From assembly GCA_949752795.1 (NCBI GenBank), contig OX457056.1:205035654-205099653 (forward strand): a stretch of 64,000 nt of DNA. The letters are read 5' to 3'. Source of the stretch: Hyperoodon ampullatus. Its lineage: Eukaryota > Chordata > Mammalia > Artiodactyla > Ziphiidae. The notes beneath the pieces are model-generated. The model ran no database searches. It was not told where the DNA came from and worked only from the letters and a program-made list of their open reading frames with translations. This document shows, piece by piece, positions 1 to 11,267 of the stretch; position 1 is the first letter of the stretch, and the number at the start of each line of letters is the position of its first letter. The position numbers and the translations under genes were made by a program.

Positions 1-145
1 CAGGCTCCGGACGCGCAGGCTCAGTGGCCATGGCTCACGGGCCCAGCCTCCCCGCGGCATGTGGGATCCTCCCAGACCAGGGCACGAACCTGTGTCCCCT
101 GCATCGGCAGGCGGACTCTCAACCACTGCGCCACCAGGGAATCCC
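1..145 (-). mobile_element. CHR-type SINE, cut by the window edge
   Basis: The antisense copy ends in ACCAGGGAATCCC, the reverse of the SINE head. The A-tail side lies outside the window. The B-box region reads GGGCACGAACCTGTG in antisense. Confidence 0.9.
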
Positions 146-1992
146 ATGCCTGGCCCTGTCTTGAGTGCCTCTGGGTCCTGCTTACCTCCCCAGGGTTTAG
201 CTGTGTTCCCCTTCAGCCTTTTAAGTCCATCCCCAGGGTTCTGCTGTGCTGGTAGAGGTCATAAAGGACAGCCTGCAAAACCCAGAAATCAGGGCTTTAC
301 CAAATCAGTGGGTCACTACCAATAAATTGTTATGTGCGTGCATCATACAAGATAAAGAAATCAACATCAAGGATCTGGGAAGCCAGACTCAGATATCACA
401 TGGCATCCAGTTGGGCATGAAAAGTGTAGAGTCTGGAGGTGATTATAGAGAACTAGGCAAGGGCAGCAGTGTGGAGGTCAGTGGAGTGGAATGAGGAAAT
501 TCTCATGAGAGAAGTGGTACAGCTGGGAACCGAGTTGACATATGGATTCATTCACTTCACAGCATCTTCAGGGTGTCAGGCTGGGGTGACACAGTCGTTA
601 AAACCCTAAATATAGCCCCACCCTCATGTTATTGACTTTGCACTTTGAGATCTATCAGTGTCTTCCTTTTCTTTGATCCTGACATGCCTCATGGGTCCAA
701 AGGAAGGATCTTTAATGAAAGAAACCTCAGTTGGAAGAGCACACAGGAAGTGAATGAAGATCAGATTTGCCTCTTAGGAGTTAACAAATGGGATAGACAA
801 CTCCATTATCCTAGGGTTGATTATTCATAGTGGTGTTTCTATGCAAAGTATTTAATTATAGGCCACTCTTCTCCCTGTCCCATTTGCTACCACCTTCATT
901 CCTCCCAGCCACCCACTAAATATTACTTACTTTGTCAAGGAAGGCAAATCCATGCTAACAGTAGCCGAAGCTCATTCAAGCTAATTTGTTGCAGAAAACA
1001 CCACCATTCAGGATATAAAGAAAAAATAAATGCTTTGATTAGTTACCATTTGGGATTATACACCCTTCCAGGTCTTCTCCATGGTATGAATAACCAAGCT
1101 TTGACAGTAAAAGCCAAGTTTTTTTTTTTTTCTTCCATGTTTAAAATATCAATAGGTTCCTTGAACATACATAATCCCTGCCCCACTCCAGAGGCAGAAA
1201 ATTGAGAGTTGGCTTTATTAAAAATTGCAGTGTTCGCTTTGCCTTTAAATTGCTGTGTTTTCCACAGATACTATGTTTGTGTTTGGGTGTCAGTGGGGAG
1301 ACACGGGTGGTAGAAGGAGCTTTTTTGCTTACATGCCAGAGAAAAAGCAAAATAGTTTGGAAAGTAGTTCAAGCCTGGGAAGTCAGGCTTTTAGTTGGAA
1401 TTGGCAGTTCAGGAAAATGATAGATGAGCTGAATTATTTTTCCCAGTAAGAAAGTGAAACACTTTAACAGAGTAGGCATTCTCTTAGGGGTTCAAAGTAT
1501 AGAGTATTAAGAAACGAAGTTAAGTATGACTTACACCTTCTACTTCTCAGGAAATGTGATGCTGTCTCTTGGAACTTCTTGCTACCTTTCATTAATACAT
1601 TCTATTTTCCTTCCACATACATATATAATAAAGAGAACCGTAAAGTAGTCATCGGCCTGGTCTAGGTTTTGGGTCTTTGTTCATTGTGGCTTTTTGAGTA
1701 GAAACAAATGCATGCTTAAATTCGTGTTCCCTTTAAGAAAACCCACAATATAAATATTTCGAATTATAAAATATGTGGGCTTTGAGATCCTGTGTATGGA
1801 GGAGGGAGGGGTGGAGCAAATAGTGAACTTATTTGTCAGTGCCTTGGTGTATTTCACTGTTCATTCACAGATCATTAGCTACTTGGTGGAGAACCTAAAA
1901 GAGAGAAACTTTAAATTGCACATTGAATTATCAATTTGAAGTGAACTGGTAATGAATCAGTGGAGGAATAAGATTCGATTTACATGTTTAAT
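146..1992. other. Stretch with no recognised gene or repeat
   Basis: AT-rich intronic DNA with only a short T run near 1119-1130. I recognise no repeat consensus or conserved coding signal here; highly decayed MIR or L2 pieces are possible. Confidence 0.4.
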
Positions 1993-2245
1993 TTGGTTTT
2001 GTTTTGTTTTTTTAAAATTTTTATTTTATATTGGACTATAGTTGATTTATAATGTGTTAATTTCAGGCATACATCAAAGTGATTCAATTATACATATGTC
2101 TATTCTTTTTCAAATTCTTTTCCCATTTAGGTTATTACAGAATATTGAGCAGAGTTCCCTGTACTGTACAATAGATCCTTGTTGGTTATCTATTTTATAT
2201 ATAGTAGTGTGTATATGTCAATTCCAAACTCCCAATTTATACACA
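1993..2245 (-). mobile_element. L1 3' end fragment
   Basis: A T-rich start (the poly-A in antisense) is followed by the typical cetartiodactyl L1 3'UTR antisense: ATTTTATATTGGACTATAG, then GGTTATCTATTTTATATATA. It stops abruptly near 2245, so it is strongly 5'-truncated. Confidence 0.8.
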
Positions 2246-2639
2246 AGTTTAGTTTGTGTGCAGTTTTTGTTTAAGCTGCATGAGCCCACCTGTACAGGTG
2301 TCAGGTTAAGTCACAGAAAGCATCAATCTAAGATGCAGAGGTTGAAGCCAGGGCAATAAGAGAGAAGGTGAAGGTGGAGCAAATAAAGTGTAACAGTAAG
2401 CAGAGTAGAGAAACCAGGACTCCTCTGAGTTTCCCCACCTTTACACCTTTGTGCCCCTCTTTGCAACACTCTTCTGCTCTATTTCCTATTAACCTTCTAC
2501 CCCATTCAAGGTCATTTTCAACATGTCACCTTCTGAAATGAAGCCATGTGTGATCACTACCCACAGCCAATGAGATACTGCCTATTGCCTTTTTTGACCA
2601 CCCCCCAGCCAAAATGCTAATTTTAGCATAGTACACAAT
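2246..2639. other. Stretch without a clear feature
   Basis: Pyrimidine-rich text around 2430-2600 resembles the 3' half of an L2 LINE in sense orientation (CACCTTCTGAAATGAAGCC), but it is too decayed for a firm call. Confidence 0.3.
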
Positions 2640-2870
2640 AGTAAGTTTGGGGGTTAGAAATATCAGATTTTTGTTTCTGCAACAGTACCTCCTAGCTGTA
2701 TGATCTTGTATGCTTCTTTACCTTGCTGGACCTTTCTCTGAAAACTGGTTAATAGAGTGTTAACTCATAGAGTCTTTGTGCGGGTTAAATGAAGGACCCT
2801 TGAAAAATATTCTTAGCATACAGCTTGGCACATAGTAAGAACAAGGATTATTAGCTATTATGATTGTGAT
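2640..2870 (+). repeat. MIR SINE
   Basis: The order is that of MIR: an exon-like 'TAGCTGTATGATCTTG' core, then GGGTTAAATGAAGGACC, then CTTGGCACATAGTAAG. Decayed but collinear. Confidence 0.7.
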
Positions 2871-3439
2871 TATGATTTTAAAGCTGTTTTTATAGATCTG
2901 GTTTAGTTACAAAAATGTTTTATAAATTGGTTTTGGAGAAAACCTGCTGGAAACTTCCATTTGGAATAGAAGGGGCTAGTTTCAGTGCTTGGGGAAAAGC
3001 AATATTTTCCTTCAGCTCAGACTGGAGAAGTGCTGTCTTGGAAGAAAAGGGGGCTTGGGAAGTTTATGTTCTTACTTCAGAACTCCAGAATCAGCATCTC
3101 CAGAGCATGTAGCATGGGGTATGAATGGTCTACCAAGATTTCCAGGTGATTCTTATATAAAGTTGAAATCCACAGACTTATTTGTAAATACTGTTCTCTC
3201 AGTGGTCTCATAACTAAAAGGCTGGGTCTTAAATATAAATGATTTCAGCAAAGTGATTGTGTAACAGGAGTATCTGAAGTTGAATGTGTTTTTGAAGAAA
3301 GCCTACTTTTTTGACCTTCTAGTCTATAGAGGAATAGTTATTCCTATACAGAGCCCTTTGGGCATCTGTAGTGGGCACTAGCAGTATTTCCATTTTCTGG
3401 TTATCTTTACTATTTACAGATAATTTCCTTCTTAGTCTT

Positions 3440-3650
3440 CACTAATGCTACTTACTGTCTTGCATATTCCCTATGAAATGTCTCGCGTATAACAGGCCAA
3501 GTTCACACTACTTAGGACTGAATGTCCTCTACAAGATTATAAATTTCTTGACAGTAGAAACCATATTGCTCAATTCCCAGTCTCAGAGGCACCTTTCACA
3601 CTGCCTTGCATGGTGTGAGGCTCAATTAAATAAATAACTGATCAATCAAT
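3440..3650 (+). repeat. L2 LINE 3' fragment
   Basis: Shows the L2 tail order: 'AAATTTCTTGACAGTAGAAACC', 'CACACTGCCTTGCATGGTG', then a short AAATAAATAACTGAT-type ending. Confidence 0.6.
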
Positions 3651-3869
3651 TTTACCTAGCAGTCTACATGTCAGAGGTGGAAGATCAGACATGGGCAAAT
3701 CAAAGCAGACACAATACACAGATTCATGATTATCTTGACTTCTGGGCAAAGCTGGCTTTTGATGTGATGCCTTATATCGTGAAGCCACATCCCAGGATAT
3801 TCTTATAATTCTGCCATTCTTCCTTCTGGCTAATCTTGACAATAGGAAAGAAGTTCACAATTGTCCATT

Positions 3870-4062
3870 GTCGAGGGCCTAACACACTATGCTAAATATT
3901 TTATGTACGTCATTTCATTTAACTCCCACCCAAACCAATGAACCAACCCAGAGATATTAGTTATTATCTGCTTTTGCACCAGGTTCAGAGAGCAGAGCAG
4001 GTTAGCCCCACAGTGAGGTTTGAAGTCATTTCTGCTTGATTCCATGTCCAGTGTTCTTCTAC
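3870..4062 (-). repeat. MIR SINE
   Basis: Antisense MIR order: 'ACTATGCTAAATATTTTATG', 'CATTTCATTTAACTCCC', 'TGAAGTCATTTCTGCTTGA'. Confidence 0.65.
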
Positions 4063-4067
4063 TACCC

Positions 4068-4245
4068 CAGTGGTTCTCAAGTGTGGTTCCTGAACCATAT
4101 CATCAGCATCACTTGAGAACTTGTTAGAGATGCAAATTCCCAGACCCACCCCAGAATTTCTGACTCACACACTGTGGTGGTAGAGGGGCCAGCAATCTGT
4201 GGTTCCACAAACCCTACAGGTGACAGCACTACATCGGCTGTTTCT
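4068..4245 (+). mobile_element. MER5A-type hAT MITE
   Basis: Begins CAGTGGTTCTCAAGTGTGG and continues through CATCACTTGAGAACTTGTTA and CCAGCAATCTGTGG, the MER5A consensus order. The 3' inverted repeat is decayed. Confidence 0.85.
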
Positions 4246-4261
4246 CAGAATACTTAACTTC

Positions 4262-4665
4262 CTCTAAGTCCTTGCTAGTCAAGGTGTGGGCTGCAGACCC
4301 AGAAGCATTGGCTTAATTTAGGAGCCTGTTAGAAGTACAGAATCTCACACCCTCACCACACCTATTAGACCAGAACCTGTATTTTTTTTTTTTGTGGTAC
4401 GCGGGCCTCTCACCGTTGGGGTCTCTCCCATTGCGGAGCACAGGCTCCGGACGCGCAGGCCCAGCGGCCACGGCCCACGGACCCAGCCGCTCCGTGGCAC
4501 GTGGGAGCCTCCCGGACCGGGACACGAACCCGCGTCCCCCACATCGTCAGGCGGACCCTCAACCACTGCACCACCAGGGAAGCCCCAGAATCTGTATTTT
4601 AATAAGGTCTTTGGTGATCCATGAGCATATTCAAGTTTGAAATGCACTGCTCTGAGCTATACTTT
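4262..4665 (+). mobile_element. Second MER5-type hAT MITE, split by a SINE
   Basis: The left part has 'AGCCTGTTAGAAGTACAGAAT' and the right part 'AGAATCTGTATTTTAATAAG' and 'TTGAAATGCACTGCTCTGAG'. Together they give one MER5-like element interrupted by the SINE at 4381-4585. Confidence 0.65.
4381..4585 (-). mobile_element. CHR-type SINE inserted in a MER5-like element
   Basis: Full-length antisense copy from the T run to ACCAGGGAAGCCC. Target duplication CAGAAYCTGT(ATTTT) lies just before the T run (4371-4380) and again just after 4585. Confidence 0.93.
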
Positions 4666-5539
4666 TTCTCCCCTTAGTCTTAAATTGGCCTAGTCTAGAT
4701 GTCCACGATCCTTGGCGTCTGCATTAAACCGTGAGGCAGGAACAAAGAGTGAATGTCCTCTCGTGTTTTACCTTGGGACTAAGTTGAGAGCTGTGCTTAC
4801 TCCATTCTGATCAGATTCAAGTTTCCGTCCCCACATGCTTGCCTCTGTAGCCTAAATGCATACACACAGTGACACCACATACTTACTTGTTTCCCTTTGA
4901 CGTCACCTTAAGCTAGGCACGATGACCATGGAGTAGCTCGGGTTGTGCTAACATGTTGTAAACTAGTAGGGATGGCAACTCTTGCCTGTTAATGAGGAGA
5001 GAGGATGGCTAATTCCTGCTCATTTCTACTCCAGAAACTAAATGTACACCCTGAAAGCAGCAGCTCATTGCTCCACAGTTGATGCTAATTTCTTTCCAAC
5101 TCTGTAAATAGGTGGTGTTTAGAAAGCCTAAAATGTAGACTCTTTAGGGGGAAAGACACATACCTTTTGGGAGCTTAGTGTGAAGTTAGCGAAGTTACGA
5201 AATGGATATTTGGGGACCTCACCTCTGACAGAGTAGTGGGAATTAAAGGCTCTTCAGAGAAGGATATTAACAAATGTTATCCTGATTCCCTTGCTATGAT
5301 CTGTCCCTGGGGCCACATCCTTCTCTCCTGCAGCCCTTGATTTCCCATTGAGTACAGGGACACTGACCCGTCGTGTGAAGGCTGCACCTGCATTTCACGC
5401 TTCATTTTACTTCACGCGAGTTCTTCAGACTCACCATGGCCACCTCCTTGATGGAGGGCTACCAGGCACTAGCAGTTTACTTCTGTTCTGCAAGGAACTG
5501 GAGAAAAATAGTTTTTCTTGCTGTAAACACTCTAAAGGT
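4666..5539. other. Stretch with no recognised gene or repeat
   Basis: Mixed-composition intronic sequence. Nothing coding and no repeat consensus identified. Confidence 0.35.
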
Positions 5540-5740
5540 GAGGTGCTGACCCATGTGCGCACATTAGAATAATCTCGGTGCTTGTCCTAAGGCCGATTCA
5601 GGGCTCGGCTCTCTGAGTCAGAAATCCCAATTCTGTATGTCTGCGGTGGGACCTAGGAAGATGCAGAGTTTAACAGGCATTTCAGAGGATTCAGATGGTC
5701 TTATCCAAGGTGCCACTCTTGGCTAACAATTATATCATTG
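5540..5740. repeat. MER20/MER5-like hAT MITE remnant
   Basis: Contains 'GCACATTAGAATAATCTCGG', 'GAGTCAGAAATCCCAATTC' and 'GGCATTTCAGAGGATTCAGA', which match the central order of MER20/MER5-like hAT elements. Confidence 0.5.
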
Positions 5741-5861
5741 ACAACTGTGGGATTTTACGAAGATCGCTGAATCTCTCATGTGCCCTCAGCTGTATATTGA
5801 GAGAGTTGTGATGGATGATTCTGCTCTATAATAGTTTTCTCGGAGTTAGTTAACTCTTATT

Positions 5862-6180
5862 TCACGCAGACACATCTATTAACATCTGCAGTGTACCAGA
5901 TACTGTGCTGAATGCCGGGGAAAAGAAAGAAAAGTCAGATACAGTCACTGTTCTCAGAGATGTCACAGTCTGCTGAGGACACAAGCATACAGAGCAATAG
6001 GTGGCAATAAGCCTACTAGCTGGTATAATAGCAATAGGACATAGGACCCAAGAGGGTCCAGAGCTGGGAAAGGTGACATGGAGTGAATTCCCGCTGTATT
6101 CGGATAGCTCTTTATATTGGGTTCTGTAGGGGTATCTACAACAAGGGGAGACCAAGAGTCATAGGGAACTCTTGGTCATA
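5862..6180 (-). repeat. L2 LINE fragment
   Basis: Antisense of the L2 tail: 'GTGTACCAGATACTGTGCTG' followed by 'CACTGTTCTCAGAGATGTCA' and 'GGTGGCAATAAGCC'. Confidence 0.6.
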
Positions 6181-7150
6181 TGGGAAGGGCAAGATGGTCC
6201 TAAAAACGTCCAGTCTGGTGGAAAAGGCAGATCCCAATATTTAACTAACTGAGTTTCCTCTGACAGATACGGGATTTGGTCTCTATGAAACAAAAAACAA
6301 ACACAAAAAACTGTCAAGAACATTCATGCTGCCAAGAGGGAATCTCGAAAGGGACTCTGGGGATTTGTGTCATTTCCAGGAAACATGGTGATCCTATTAT
6401 TAAAAGCTTAGAAGAGACGTGGTTCAGTCCATTGCCTGGAGGTTTGAAGGCTATCCATCCCATTTTTCATTACCTAATAATAAATATCATAGTGAAAGTC
6501 ACCTTTAACACTTAAATATTGCTAGGGTTTTATGGGATTGAATTGAACGGACTGCCGTGTTATATGAAAGCCGTATAGGTGAGGCGGTTTTATAATACAC
6601 GCTTCGTGAAGCTGTATGAAGCGCCTGTACACCGCCCTTTAAAATGAGAGCGTTCAAGCATGGTGCTTGGGCATGAAGGGGCCTCTGCTTGTTCATTAAA
6701 CCTGTTGGTAATGTTAATTTTTAAGGAATAGGAAGAGGAGGCTTGAGGCAGTTCGAATGGGATTTGTTCCTGGGAGGGGTCATCTGCCGGGAACTGTCAC
6801 TTACATCAGCAGGTCATGTGGGTTCTTTATGTAGATTCTCCAGCCTGAGATGGAGTTGGACATCACCGGGAAGAAAATAGACCAGTGCCAAGACTCATGA
6901 GCCAATAGGGGGCTGTTAGGTTAGTAGAGCTGTTCAGGCTTCCCTGATGGTAGTGGTCTGTGGGACCTGTTTAGACCAACTATATAGTTATGAATTTTCA
7001 TGAAGAAGAGGAGTTTATTAGACTGGTCACTTTACAAGCCAGGTGGGAGTCAGTTTTGCCCTTACTAGTATCTTCCGCTTAGTATTGTCATCCTAGTTTT
7101 TCTTGGCATGGCTGGGGGAGGCTGGAGCCAACCAGTGCTGGCCATAGCTC
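6181..7150. other. Interval without recognised repeat, containing a CpG cluster
   Basis: No repeat consensus was recognised. Nine CpG dinucleotides fall within about 105 bases (6548-6652), far above the surrounding density and not part of a SINE. A GCTTC-GT-GAAGC hairpin-capable motif lies at 6601-6612. Confidence 0.4.
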
Positions 7151-7154
7151 TTTT

Positions 7155-7715
7155 ATTTTATTCTTAGTGAGGTGAAATTCACATAACATAAAAGTAACCA
7201 TTTTAAAGTGAATAATTCAGTGACATTGAAGACATTTACCATATTATACAGCCACCACCTCATTCTAGTTCTGACACATTTCATCACCCCCAAAAACCCT
7301 GTAACCATTAAATTGTCACTTCTTGTTCCTCCCTACCCAGACCCTGGAAACCACCAACTTGCCTATCTCTATGAACTGGCCTGTTCTGGATATTTCATAT
7401 AAATGGAGTTATGCAATATGTGACCTTTTGTGACCAGCTTCTTTCACTTAGCATAATGTCTTTGAGGTTCATCCATATTGTGGTATATTATCAGTACTTC
7501 GTTCCTTTTTATGGCTGTGTAATGTTCCATGTATATGTCCCAGAATTTTCTTATCCATTCAGTTGTGGATGAATGTTTGGACTGTTGCCACGTTTTGGCT
7601 ACATTCTGTGAATAGTGCCTCTGTGAACATGAATGTACCTGTATCTGTTTGAGTGTTTGTTTTTGATTTGTTTGAGCATATACCTGCGAGTAGAATTCAG
7701 GTGTATTATTTGTAC
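7155..7715 (-). repeat. Old L1 (L1M/HAL1-like) 3' fragment
   Basis: Antisense old L1 order: 'GTGAGGTGAAATTCACATAA', 'TTTCACTTAGCATAATGTC', 'TTTATGGCTGTGTAATGTTCC', 'CTTATCCATTCAGTTGTGGA'. A decayed ORF2 C-terminus reads on the minus strand (MEHYTAIKRNEV). Confidence 0.8.
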
Positions 7716-7769
7716 AAGATATTCCTTGCCCCCCACCCTGCCCCTGGGGTTCTCCCCCTGGGGGCATTC

Positions 7770-7925
7770 TATACCTCACATTAGTGGGAGCAGGTGTGGC
7801 CATATGACTTGCTTTGGCCAATGAATGCAGTGAGAGCAGAAGTGACCAGTGACCCTTGTGATCAGAAGCCTTAGGAACCATTTAGAGGCTCTGCCGTGAC
7901 TCTTTTCCCACATCCAGTGGTCCTG
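7770..7925 (+). repeat. Possible old LTR fragment
   Basis: The phrase 'GTGGCCATATGACTTGCTTTGGCCAATGAATG' type (positions 7797-7828) resembles a piece of several old mammalian LTRs. Family not determined. Confidence 0.35.
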
Positions 7926-7993
7926 CGGGGATGCAGAGGTTGCTCCTTCAGGCTGAGTTCACAAAGGCAGGTGGCATAGAGAAAGCAGTTGGT

Positions 7994-8205
7994 CTTTTTT
8001 TTTTTTTTTTTTTGCAGTACGCGGGCCTCTCACTGTTGTGGCCTCTCCCATTGCGGAGCACAGGCTCCGGATGCTCAGGCTCAGTGGCCATGGCTCACGG
8101 GCCCAGCCGCTCCGTGGCATGTGGGATCTTCCCGGACTGGGGCACGAACCTGTGTCCCCTGCATCGGCAGGCAGACTCTCAACCACTGTGCCACCAGGGA
8201 AGCCC
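7994..8205 (-). mobile_element. CHR-type SINE
   Basis: Full-length antisense copy with an 18-19 base T run. Target duplication AGCAGTTGGTC(TTTT) at 7984-7994 and 8206-8216. Confidence 0.95.
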
Positions 8206-8230
8206 AGCAGTTGGTCTTTTGAACTCCCTC

Positions 8231-8570
8231 TGAAAGACACTAACTCGGACTTTGGGGGTGTGGGGATAAAAAGATGGGGGAACTCTCCCTGCCATGAAAG
8301 AGCTTACAGTTTTACTGTAATTTAAGCAGGTAGTCATAGCTCTAAAAAGCACTACAGAGGGAAAAGGGAGGAGTCCACGGAGCTTTCTTAGAGGATGTTG
8401 GGTTTGGCCTTAAAGGACAGATAGGGTTTAGGTGTATAGAGTGTAAAAAGAGCTTTCCAGGAAGAGGAATGGGATTAGCAGTGGCCTTGGAGGTGCCAAA
8501 GTAAGATGTTTGAGGAAGAGTGAATTTTGGGTGACTCTTTTCAAGTGTTTAGGCACCCTGGGGACATGGG
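8231..8570 (-). repeat. L2 LINE fragment
   Basis: Antisense L2: 'CTGCCATGAAAGAGCTTACAG', 'AAAGCACTACAGAGGG', 'GAGCTTTCCAGGAAGAGG'. Confidence 0.6.
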
Positions 8571-9424
8571 GTTGGAAAGTTCTGTTGGAACCAGTGAGTG
8601 AGAGACTGTGACCTCCAGGCTAATGAGTCTGTTCTCTGTAATCTGATGTTGTGTATCCCAAGCATGCATGATACTGGATGACTGACCCACTGCTCCTTTC
8701 CTGTGCTTTAGGGACCAGACACATCCTTCTACAACAGTGGATATCAATCTTTACATGTTTTTTACTTCCCACATCTCAGCTCTGCGATCTGAGTGACTCG
8801 CCTCCTTCTTCAAACTGATCCTCTGTGTTTGTCACCATCTTAATTGAGAATAACTGTTCTCAGCCCTGTGGGGAACAGAAGGGAAAGAAAAACCCCAACA
8901 TTTGGGTTTGCCAACGTGCGTCAGAAGTTTCCAAACAATAGTTCTCCTTCTTACTTTCTCCTCTAATGGTGGTGGGGCGGTGTGTTCCTTTTGGATTTCA
9001 CAGTGGAGCAAAAACTGAAGCTTTGAAGTCAAGGAACTAATAAATGAGCTAATAAATGGAGTTGGGATTTGAATCTTGTCTTACCCTGTTTCTCCCATGC
9101 CTATCCTAGAATCTGGCACATAAGCGAATGTGAGCGAATGATTGGCCACATGACCGAATGACTAAATGAAAAATCAAGGGATGTTTGATTCCAAGTCTAA
9201 ATGTGATGGGATTCTGTAAGGAATCTCTCTACCACCACAAACACCGAAACAAATACTGTGGAGCTGTGGTGAGGGTGGTCAGAGGGTAAGATGGCACAGC
9301 TCTGGTGGGAGTGAGGGGAGCCAGTTTCACGGGGCTCCTGGATGGAGGGGGCTCAGCCAAGAGAATATTCCCATTTATCTCGGGTCCTGAAACAGGAGGG
9401 AAAGGGGCCGGGCACAACCTTTAA
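8571..9424. other. Stretch with no clear feature
   Basis: Includes a weak antisense MIR-like piece near 9000-9070 ('TTGGGATTTGAATCTTGTC') and a short imperfect repeat of GCGAATG / CCGAATGA at 9124-9166. Otherwise unassigned. Confidence 0.35.
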
Positions 9425-9905
9425 AAGTATGACATAGCTATAGAACATGACAAAAACTAGTTAGAACCAACTATATCCAAGATGGTGGAAGATTTGATTT
9501 CCAGTGGACCTTGAGCATCATTATACGCTCATTGTAATACATCAGCATAAGCTAAGTAACACACCCACCAGCGCCATGACAGTTCCGAGGCTGACCATAA
9601 AAGGCCGAAAAGTGGGCAGTGGCCCAATTCCTGGAAATCTCCACCCCCTTCCCCCAAATAATTGGAATAATCATTAGCCTGTGAAATTACCCAGCCCATA
9701 AAAACTAACCACCGTATCAGGGCCTTTTGCCTTCTGAGATGGCCCACACTCTGCCTGTGGAGTGTGTTTCTCTCTAAATAAATCCACTTCTTACCTATCA
9801 CTTTGTCTCTCACTGAATTCTTGCTGCAATGAAACATAAAGAACCTGAGATTCATTAAGTCCTGAGACCAGGTGTGTGATCTCCATTAAAAGACCCATCT
9901 GAGGT
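9425..9905 (+). mobile_element. Solo LTR of an endogenous retrovirus
   Basis: Sense-orientation LTR with a promoter-like CCCATAAAAACT, the U3/R motif 'TGGCCCACACTCTGCCTGTG', a poly-A signal in CTCTAAATAAATCCAC, and a U5 tail containing 'TTTGTCTCTCACTGAATTC' and 'GTCCTGAGACCAGGTGTGTG'. I recall this order from cetartiodactyl ERV LTRs. No internal retroviral gene follows, so it is solo. Boundaries are approximate. Confidence 0.65.
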
Positions 9906-10618
9906 GCACAGTTTCAGTCCCGCTTCTCTGGACAGACTTCTGGGTGCAGGGAAGTCCTTGGGCTGATCCTATTCAAGTATATTGTCAAGGGCATTTTCTG
10001 GCCCTTGGCTGTGGGCTTAGAGCTCTTTGAAAACCGTAGCTAGGAAAGGGGGGAAAAGTGAAGAAAGCAAGCTGAAATGTAATTTCCTCTTTAATACAGA
10101 CTGTCATTTAATCTAATATCAGAGAGAATGATTAGATCTTAAAAGCCTATAAATTACATTTGACAACTCTCTGGTATGCCTCTGCTCCCTCAGCAATCAT
10201 ACACCACAACAGTGGGCTGTGGCTGAGAGGAGCTCTCTCACTGTAGTTTGTTTATTGGCTCTTAATGAGAAGCGATTAATCTAAATCACCATAGGGGTGG
10301 ATCCTTCGCGAGCTTTGGAATCGGAGATGACAGTGGACCTTTATGACAAATGTGCTGCTCCATCCTTAACAACAACACCAAGTTTGTGAGAGTGTGTGTG
10401 GTGCTTTCTTCCTTTGAGCAATGGGGAGAGAAAACACACAGACACGCACACAGAGCAGCAGTCACTGGGGCAGAATATAAAACTGCAACCTTTGGGTACT
10501 TCCGTCTCTCGCCCTTTCAGTGTTTCCTCTCCTGCCTCTTCCCAGTCTCCCTGACTGCGGCAGCTGGGGCTCCTCATTACGTTGTTACCTGGAAGACCCT
10601 CTTCTCCGTTTATGACAG
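9906..10618. other. Repeat-poor interval, candidate conserved noncoding DNA
   Basis: No repeat consensus recognised. AT-rich text near 10080-10300 contains homeodomain-type motifs, including the palindrome GATTAATC. No coding evidence. The 234-residue open frame starting at 10350 is judged a chance ORF. Confidence 0.4.
10274..10281 (+). promoter_or_regulatory. GATTAATC palindromic homeodomain-type motif
   Basis: A perfect 8-bp palindrome built from two TAATC half sites, as bound by paired/bicoid-class homeodomains. It lies in a repeat-free stretch. Motif only; function is inferred. Confidence 0.2.
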
Positions 10619-10710
10619 TTATTGTGGCTTTTTCTCCCCTGCCTGTCTGGGGACCGCCCGGTGCAGGATGATGGATCATTACAGAGAGTACCTCCCTGGC
10701 AAAATTGCCA
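10619..10710 (+). repeat. Duplicated 92-bp module, copy A
   Basis: Matches 11268-11358 in direct orientation with 12 mismatches and one gap (79 of 92 identical, 86%). Shared blocks include CTCCCCTGCCTGTCTGG and ATCATTACAGAGAGTACCT. Family unknown. Confidence 0.75.
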
Positions 10711-11007
10711 CCTCTCTGTCCCCTCCCATCCTGCATCACGTTGGGAAAGAGAGGAAGCACCACCCATCAACCCAACACCCTGAAAACCCAAAAGGAAAAA
10801 AAATATACATTCTGCCAGGGGCTCTTTTGTTTGGGGAGAATGGGGTCACATTTGCAACTGAAGGGATGGAAACCAAAGGGGGAGAGTGGTGGACAAAAGT
10901 CTCTCCTGCTCTCTGTTTGATTCTTTTCTGCTCCTGTGTTTGCACTCACTCCCTTGCTGTGTTCCCTTGCTGTGTCCTCTCGCTGTCCTTCACCGTGTCA
11001 CCAATAC
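10711..11007. other. Unassigned interval
   Basis: Contains an A-rich patch (10790-10805) and pyrimidine-rich text. No repeat family recognised. Confidence 0.3.
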
Positions 11008-11112
11008 AGAGCACAGCAAGGATAGGGCACTCAACTTGGAAGGTCAGGTTCTGAGTTTGAGCCCCAGTTTTCATACTTGGTGACCAGCTGTGACCTCGGC
11101 AAGTCACCAGGT
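11008..11112 (+). repeat. MIR SINE 5' part
   Basis: Order typical of MIR core: 'GGGCACTCAACTTGGAAGGTC', 'GAGTTTGAGCCCCAG', 'TGTGACCTCGGCAAGTCACC'. Confidence 0.65.
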
Positions 11113-11267
11113 GCAGGCTTGGCATTTCCTTGCCTTTGGAATGGGGTGTGGTAGGCAGAATAAATGGGCTCCTGGAAACATCCTAATCCCTGGAGACTGT
11201 GAAGGGGGAATTCAAGTGCTAGATGGAATTAAGGCTGTTCGTCCTGGGATGTTAAAATATTTGACTC

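Noticed and set aside
10350..11054. 234-codon open frame on the + strand, the longest in the window
   Set aside because: It runs through a duplicated module and a MIR fragment, has no recognisable domain, and a second strong frame lies on the other strand. It looks like chance openness in GC-richer intron.
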